Assembly: GCA_963978445.1 (NCBI GenBank)
Contig: CAXBRT010000021.1
Span: 1-17,227 of the forward strand
DNA length: 17,227 nt
Direction of reading: 5' to 3'
Source of the DNA: TMED14 sp003444795
Lineage (GTDB): Bacteria > Bacteroidota > Bacteroidia > Flavobacteriales > Schleiferiaceae
The first letter of the stretch is position 1. Each line of letters begins with the position of its first letter. Position numbers and translations under genes: made by a program. Under the pieces are notes generated by a model. It did no database searches and was not told the DNA's origin. It saw only the letters and a list, made by a program, of their open reading frames with translations. Below are positions 14,201 to 17,227 of this stretch, piece after piece.

Positions 14201-17200
14201 CTGTGACCGAACAGCCGTTGGCATCCGTTACCGTCAATCCATAGGTGCCAGCGGGGCGGTTCAGAATGTTTTGGGTCGTAAACGTCCCACCATTCCAAAC
14301 GTAAGAATAAGGGGCCGTGCCGCCAGTGACTGCCGTAACAATCTTACCGTTGATCAGGCCATAGCAGGAAATATTAGAAACTGTAGCATTGATGGCCAAA
14401 GCTGCCGGCGGGGCAATAGTATCCGTAGCCGTCCAAACACATCCATTCGCATCCGTCACCGTTACGGTGTACACACCAGCCGCTAGGGAATCCACACTCG
14501 TTGTGCTGTCCCCTGTATTCCAATAGTACGCGTAGGGTGCAGTTCCACCACCAACGGCCACCGTGAGTACCCCCGTGGAATCACCAAAGCACAAGGGCTG
14601 GGTGGCCGTTATACTACCCGTCAAAGGTGCTGCGGGCTGCGAAATCGTGAATGATTGGCTGTACGTACAGCCTTGCGAATCGGTGACTAACAATGAATAC
14701 GTGCCTGCGGACAAGCCTGAAATAGTCGAAACACTATCGCCCGTATTCCACGCAAAGCTGTATGGGGCCGTTCCGCCGTACATGCTTACCGCCAAGATTC
14801 CCGTACTGTCGCCATAACAAGCAACATGGCTCAACGCCGTTGTATCCGTCATCGCCAAAGGCTGGCCCACGGTGTCCAAGTGTGTCAGAGAACAGCCATT
14901 CGCATCTGTCACTGTCACAGAGTAGATCCCTGCAGAAATATTGGAAAGCGCTTGACTAGTATCTCCCGTATTCCAAAGAAATGCATAGGGAGCTACGCCA
15001 CCATTTGCAAGCGCTGAAATTGTACCCGAAGTATCACCAAAGCATTGGACATCCGAAACACTCAAGTTCAACACTAAGGCATCTGGCTGAGATATAGTCG
15101 TTGTTCCTGATACCACACAGCCTGCTGCATCTGTAACTGTTATCGTATATGTGCCAGCTATCAAACCTGATTTTATCGCGGTGGTTCCACCACTTGACCA
15201 AGCATAGGTGTAGGGCGTGGCTCCACCTGAAGCAATGGCGGCAATGGAGCCCGTCGCTCCGCCAAAACACGCTACATCTGTTTGAATTAAAGAAAGCGCA
15301 AGCGCTGTATTTTGAGTAATTGTCTCTGTTACCGTGCTGCTACAGCCTAAAGCATCGGTTACCGTGAGACTGTAGTTTCCAGCTCCGAGCCCATTCAAAT
15401 CCTCTGTGGAAGCCCCCGTATTCCATGCATATACGTATGGACCAGTCCCCCCTGAAACCGAAGCATCTATGGCTCCTGTGAGATCACCGAAACACGCAAC
15501 ATGCGTTAAAGACAAGCCTACCGTAAGGGGCAAGAGTGGTTGCGTCAATGTGTCTGACCATTGCAGTGAGCACCCTGCTGCATCCGTAATGGTTACTTCA
15601 TAGTAGCCCGCCAAAAGGGTACTCAAGTCTTCTGTTATATCCCCGGTAGTCCACAAGAATGAATACGGAGCTGTACCTCCAGAAACAGTCAGATCAACTC
15701 CCCCAGTTGCTTCACCAAAGCAATTAACATGAGTTACGACTGCAGTTGATGAAAGCGCTTGAAGCGGTTCCGTTATAGTAACAGTATTTGAAATGCTGCA
15801 GCCATTAGCATCGATGACAGAATAGGTGTAGGAACCAGCGCCCAGTCCCGTCCTATTCTGCGTCGTATCCCCATCTGACCAGCTAAACGAATACGGGGTC
15901 ATCCCGCCTGAAACACTTAATACAAGGCTACCCGTGGAATCCCCAAAACATGAGATGTCTATCTTTTGCTCCGAGGCTTGAAGTGCTTCACTTGGCCCAT
16001 CCACTGTAAAGGTTGACAATTGCACACAACCAGATGCATCTGTCACCATTAAATCATAGGTGCCTGCTTCTAAAGAACTTAAGTCTTCGGAATTTGCAAA
16101 CAGTACCCCTCCTTGAAACCAATCAAACCCATAAGGGAGAGTTCCTCCTGTAACGCTTACATCGATAGCCCCACTCAGGTTTCCAAAACAATCTTCATGG
16201 ATGACCGCTGCTTGAATCTTTAGCGAGTCTGGTTGAGTAACGTTGGCATTGAACGCTTGTGAACATCCATCTGAATCAGTGATCGTCACACTATACATCC
16301 CTGCCTGCAAATTGGTGAGATCCTTTGTGCTTTCTCCATTGCTCCATGAGTAGGTATATCCTCCTGATCCTCCAACAACTGTAAGGCTTAGAGCTCCATC
16401 CCCGCTAGAATAACAGGTCAAATTAGATACTCCTATGGTTGCCTGAATTTGTGTCGGCTGAGTCAATGTCCCTGATGCGGTCGCCGAACAGCCATTTGCA
16501 TCGGTGACGGTTAACGTGTGGGTCCCCGCTGAAAGGTTGGATTTAATAGGCGTGCTTCCTCCCGATAACCAGCTGTATGTGTACGGAGATGTACCTCCGG
16601 TGACTAGAGCGGCCAGAGAGCCATCTGAAGCTCCATAGCAACTAACATTGCTTTGAATAAAATTTATCGCTAATGCAGAAGATTGTAAAATTGTAAAACT
16701 CTCTGTTACCGAACACCCCGTTCCATCCGTGATCGTCACGGTGTAGGTTCCCGCAGCGACGTTCGTCAAATCCTCCGTGGTTGCCCCGTTATTCCAAACG
16801 TACGTGATGGGAGCCACGGCGTTCAGTAGAGAGATTTCAATCATCCCTGTACTTGCGCCAAAACAGTCCACATGGGTCAGGCTGCTTGTCACTGTATAGC
16901 TGGCCGAACCCGCAATCGTCACCAAAAGGGTATTGGAGTACTTAGTCGTACTTCCATCTGTGACCACCCGACGGTAATAGGTGTCCGTGGTCAGACCTGC
17001 CGGAGCATCGTATACGTTCGAGGTAGCTCCTGCAATGGTCGTCCATGTGACTTGGTCCGTAGAGGACTCCCATGAATACGTCAACGAAGCGGTGCCCCCA
17101 GAAGCGTCAAAAGAGGAGGTGAAAGCTACTGGATTCCCCCCCGAGCAAACACTTTGGTTTCCTGCAATGGTGCCGGCATCAAGCGGAAGCCCTGCTGGAA

Positions 17201-17227
17201 GGCTTGTCGCGGTAGGCGGATTGGTGG
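11235..17227 (-). CDS. Giant T9SS type B surface adhesin (N-terminus outside window)
   Basis: The frame is open to the right edge, giving 1,996 visible residues; the TTG at 17084 is not a start, because the coding sense continues through it as an Ig-like domain. In order: an Ig-like module with a GTIAGNQSVCSGG start and YSWESSTD core, 17 SprB-type repeats (13023-16898), 13 aspartate-rich calcium-binding units of 28 residues (11928-13019), degenerate units (11523-11927) and a type B T9SS sorting domain (11238-11522). It should be exported across the outer membrane and displayed or released at the surface. SprB-repeat proteins include the gliding adhesin SprB, but adhesion, gliding or biofilm roles cannot be separated from sequence. 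It is the first gene here of a tight three-gene operon with the PorP/SprF and PorE-like genes; its promoter lies outside the window. Confidence 0.95.
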   Translation of the reverse strand, partial: TNPPTATSLPAGLPLDAGTIAGNQSVCSGGNPVAFTSSFDASGGTASLTYSWESSTDQVTWTTIAGATSNVYDAPAGLTTDTYYRRVVTDGSTTKYSNTLLVTIAGSASYTVTSSLTHVDCFGASTGMIEISLLNAVAPITYVWNNGATTEDLTNVAAGTYTVTITDGTGCSVTESFTILQSSALAINFIQSNVSCYGASDGSLAALVTGGTSPYTYSWLSGGSTPIKSNLSAGTHTLTVTDANGCSATASGTLTQPTQIQATIGVSNLTCYSSGDGALSLTVVGGSGGYTYSWSNGESTKDLTNLQAGMYSVTITDSDGCSQAFNANVTQPDSLKIQAAVIHEDCFGNLSGAIDVSVTGGTLPYGFDWFQGGVLFANSEDLSSLEAGTYDLMVTDASGCVQLSTFTVDGPSEALQASEQKIDISCFGDSTGSLVLSVSGGMTPYSFSWSDGDTTQNRTGLGAGSYTYSVIDANGCSISNTVTITEPLQALSSTAVVTHVNCFGEATGGVDLTVSGGTAPYSFLWTTGDITEDLSTLLAGYYEVTITDAAGCSLQWSDTLTQPLLPLTVGLSLTHVACFGDLTGAIDASVSGGTGPYVYAWNTGASTEDLNGLGAGNYSLTVTDALGCSSTVTETITQNTALALSLIQTDVACFGGATGSIAAIASGGATPYTYAWSSGGTTAIKSGLIAGTYTITVTDAAGCVVSGTTTISQPDALVLNLSVSDVQCFGDTSGTISALANGGVAPYAFLWNTGDTSQALSNISAGIYSVTVTDANGCSLTHLDTVGQPLAMTDTTALSHVACYGDSTGILAVSMYGGTAPYSFAWNTGDSVSTISGLSAGTYSLLVTDSQGCTYSQSFTISQPAAPLTGSITATQPLCFGDSTGVLTVAVGGGTAPYAYYWNTGDSTTSVDSLAAGVYTVTVTDANGCVWTATDTIAPPAALAINATVSNISCYGLINGKIVTAVTGGTAPYSYVWNGGTFTTQNILNRPAGTYGLTVTDANGCSVTDTFTITQPLPISISAVQTNVACHGDSTGSVALTATGATPPYIYYWDTGDTTATLTNAPAGSYTVSVGDAAGCFTTLNYTLTQPVSALSVQDSVYRLTCFGDTTGYVSVTPEGGTAPYTVVWNTGDTATALSNLGAGTYVYTAFDANGCSVTDTLVVTEPALLVLSVTSQVVTCYGDSTGMAIATASGGAGPYSFAWSNGQVSDTATGLTAGWYSVTLTDSLGCSKVDSVQVFQGLPLLDSVTISNNICAGDTSGVVSVRLFGAQAPYSYVWNNGGDTLSAAEGDTLTWNNLAAGLYALEVTDSLGCRTELSYVVTEPIGMSTVAAALSTTNCLTDSVGVAYVAVSGGVGPYTYLWSNGATTDTATGLWAGDFVVTVTDTNGCVITSDTITIGTFDADCDGIPDTVETANDADGDGIPNYLDLDSDGDGIPDSVEGVVDTDGDGISNFLDLDSDSDGIPDSVETAADADSDGLGNYIDLDSDGDGIPDAVETAADFDGDGLPNFLDLDSDGDNIPDAIETTQDFDNDGSPNFLDLDSDGDGILDLIETAADFDGDTQPNYLDLDSDNDGIPDAVEGTADVDGDGFPNFLDLDSDGDGIPDIIEGTGDPDGDGIPNFLDFDSDGDGIPDNTEGYYDFDGDGIPNFLDLDSDGDGIPDSVETAADADGDGFPNFLDLDSDGDGILDSVETVADFDGDGIPNYLDIDSDGDGILDATEGVNNGDGDTQPNYLDLDSDNDGILDSIELDGDYDNDGTPDYLDHDSDNDLLTDVYEGGGSDPDKDGYVGTGAITDVDLNGLHDAVDPGQGGVALPVPDSDGDGQEDFRDIDSDGDRILDIDEGDGDVDGDGIPNYLDLDSDGDGISDANEYDWDNDGVPNDDCDGDGIPNYLDSDACNTDIPQGLSPNNDGLNDILIIPGILRYPESRLQIFNRWGHQVYDSQGPYQNDWDGRPNVSGSYVLDSDGILPNGVYYYILTLSPSEPAQNGYIYLKR
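11238..11522 (-). other. Type B T9SS C-terminal sorting domain of the adhesin
   Basis: The last 95 residues have the gliding-motility-associated C-terminal domain pattern: GLSPNNDGLNDILIIPGI, then LQIFNRWGHQVYDS, NDWDG, LPNGVYYYILTL and a basic end YIYLKR. This is the type B signal used by SprB. Unlike type A signals it depends on a PorP/SprF-family partner, which is encoded immediately downstream. Confidence 0.93.
11523..11927 (-). repeat. Degenerate calcium-binding units
   Basis: Between the regular rod and the sorting domain, the aspartate-rich pattern continues but loses its 28-residue register. A stretch of about 53 residues (11769-11927) with GGGSDPDKDG, DVDLNGLHDAVDPGQGG and a Pro-rich end replaces one unit. 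A shortened unit (DSDGDGQEDFRDI) and two fuller ones follow, the last containing WDNDGVPNDDCDGDGIPNY. This segment may act as a joint between rod and sorting domain. Confidence 0.85.
11928..13019 (-). repeat. 13 in-register 84-base (28-residue) calcium-binding repeats
   Basis: Starting at the DADCDGIPD segment, 13 consecutive units are each exactly 28 residues (84 bases), giving 1,092 bases with no indel. The consensus is DSDGDGIPD-x-VET-xx-D-x-DGDG-x-PNFLDL. Each unit has two DxDGDGxxD/N loops of the thrombospondin type 3/calcium-binding class, 15 or so residues apart. The segment is strongly acidic and should form a rigid calcium-stabilised rod or stalk between the SprB region and the sorting domain. 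Units are similar but not identical in DNA, so this is an old or mildly diverging array. Confidence 0.93.
13023..16898 (-). repeat. 17 SprB-type repeats
   Basis: Seventeen tandem units of about 76 residues (about 228 bases) each follow the pattern: CFGDSTG near the start, then SGGTAPYSYxW, NTGDTT, LxAGTYTVTVTDANGC and a closing TQP. The SprB repeat family was first seen in the gliding adhesin SprB. All 17 keep both the first cysteine (in CFG/CYG or variants such as CAG and CLT) and the cysteine of the ANGC motif. Units 4 and 16 carry short insertions, and the last two are the most divergent. They probably form a string of beta-sandwich domains projecting from the cell. Confidence 0.93.
16899..17227 (-). 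other. Ig-like module at the adhesin's visible N-terminal end
   Basis: Reading leftwards from the edge, the frame gives LPAGLPLDAGTIAGNQSVCS, then TSSFDASGGTASLTYSWESS, and ends YYRRVVTDGSTTKYSNTLLV. This is the Ig-like module often found in tandem in Bacteroidota T9SS adhesins. There may be more copies upstream, outside the window. Confidence 0.75.

Noticed and set aside
17082..17084. A TTG as the start of the giant adhesin
   Set aside because: The frame remains open to the edge and the residues before it complete an Ig-like module, so the gene is cut by the window.

Overview
The window looks like a chromosomal segment of a Bacteroidota bacterium, probably a Flavobacteriales-like marine or aquatic lineage with a fairly high GC content (mid-50s percent by eye). 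The strongest evidence is a type IX secretion system (T9SS) module on the minus strand: an adhesin with a type B gliding-motility C-terminal domain, a PorP/SprF-like outer membrane protein and a PorE-like OmpA protein. T9SS is confined to this phylum. The DAHP synthase–chorismate mutase fusion and the scarcity of strong Shine-Dalgarno sequences fit the same assignment. I see no tRNA, rRNA, CRISPR array, insertion sequence or prophage.

Region 1 (1-5865, plus strand) is a compact housekeeping run: the 3' end of a conserved Bacteroidota protein, rsmI (16S rRNA methylation), a bifunctional DAHP synthase/chorismate mutase, recJ (single-strand exonuclease), trmB (tRNA m7G46), an alkyltransferase-like (Atl/MGMT-family) protein, an MmcQ/YjbR protein and a DUF502 membrane protein. 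Most gaps are 0-10 bases and two junctions are ATGA overlaps, so much of it is probably one transcript. The only sizeable gap (67 bases, before the DAHP synthase) holds a hairpin and a Bacteroidota-type -7 match.

Region 2 (5881-8212) holds a small four-helix membrane protein of the PF04020 family on the minus strand, and a divergent plus-strand M1-family metallopeptidase that is a predicted lipoprotein.

Region 3 (8267 to the right edge, minus strand) is the accessory part. Read in transcription order it has (i) a giant surface protein whose N-terminus lies outside the window. Its visible 1,996 residues contain an Ig-like module, 17 SprB-type repeats, a calcium-binding aspartate-rich rod with 13 units of exactly 28 residues, some degenerate units, and the type B sorting domain. 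Three bases later comes (ii) a PorP/SprF-family beta-barrel protein, and four bases after that (iii) a periplasmic TPR–propeller–OmpA protein that also ends in a SPOR domain. The likely division of labour is that T9SS exports the giant protein, the SprF-like protein receives or anchors it at the outer membrane, and the OmpA/SPOR protein ties the assembly to peptidoglycan. The combination of OmpA and SPOR domains, and the length and regularity of the adhesin, are the most interesting parts of the window. The overall architecture belongs to a known class and is not a wholly new system.
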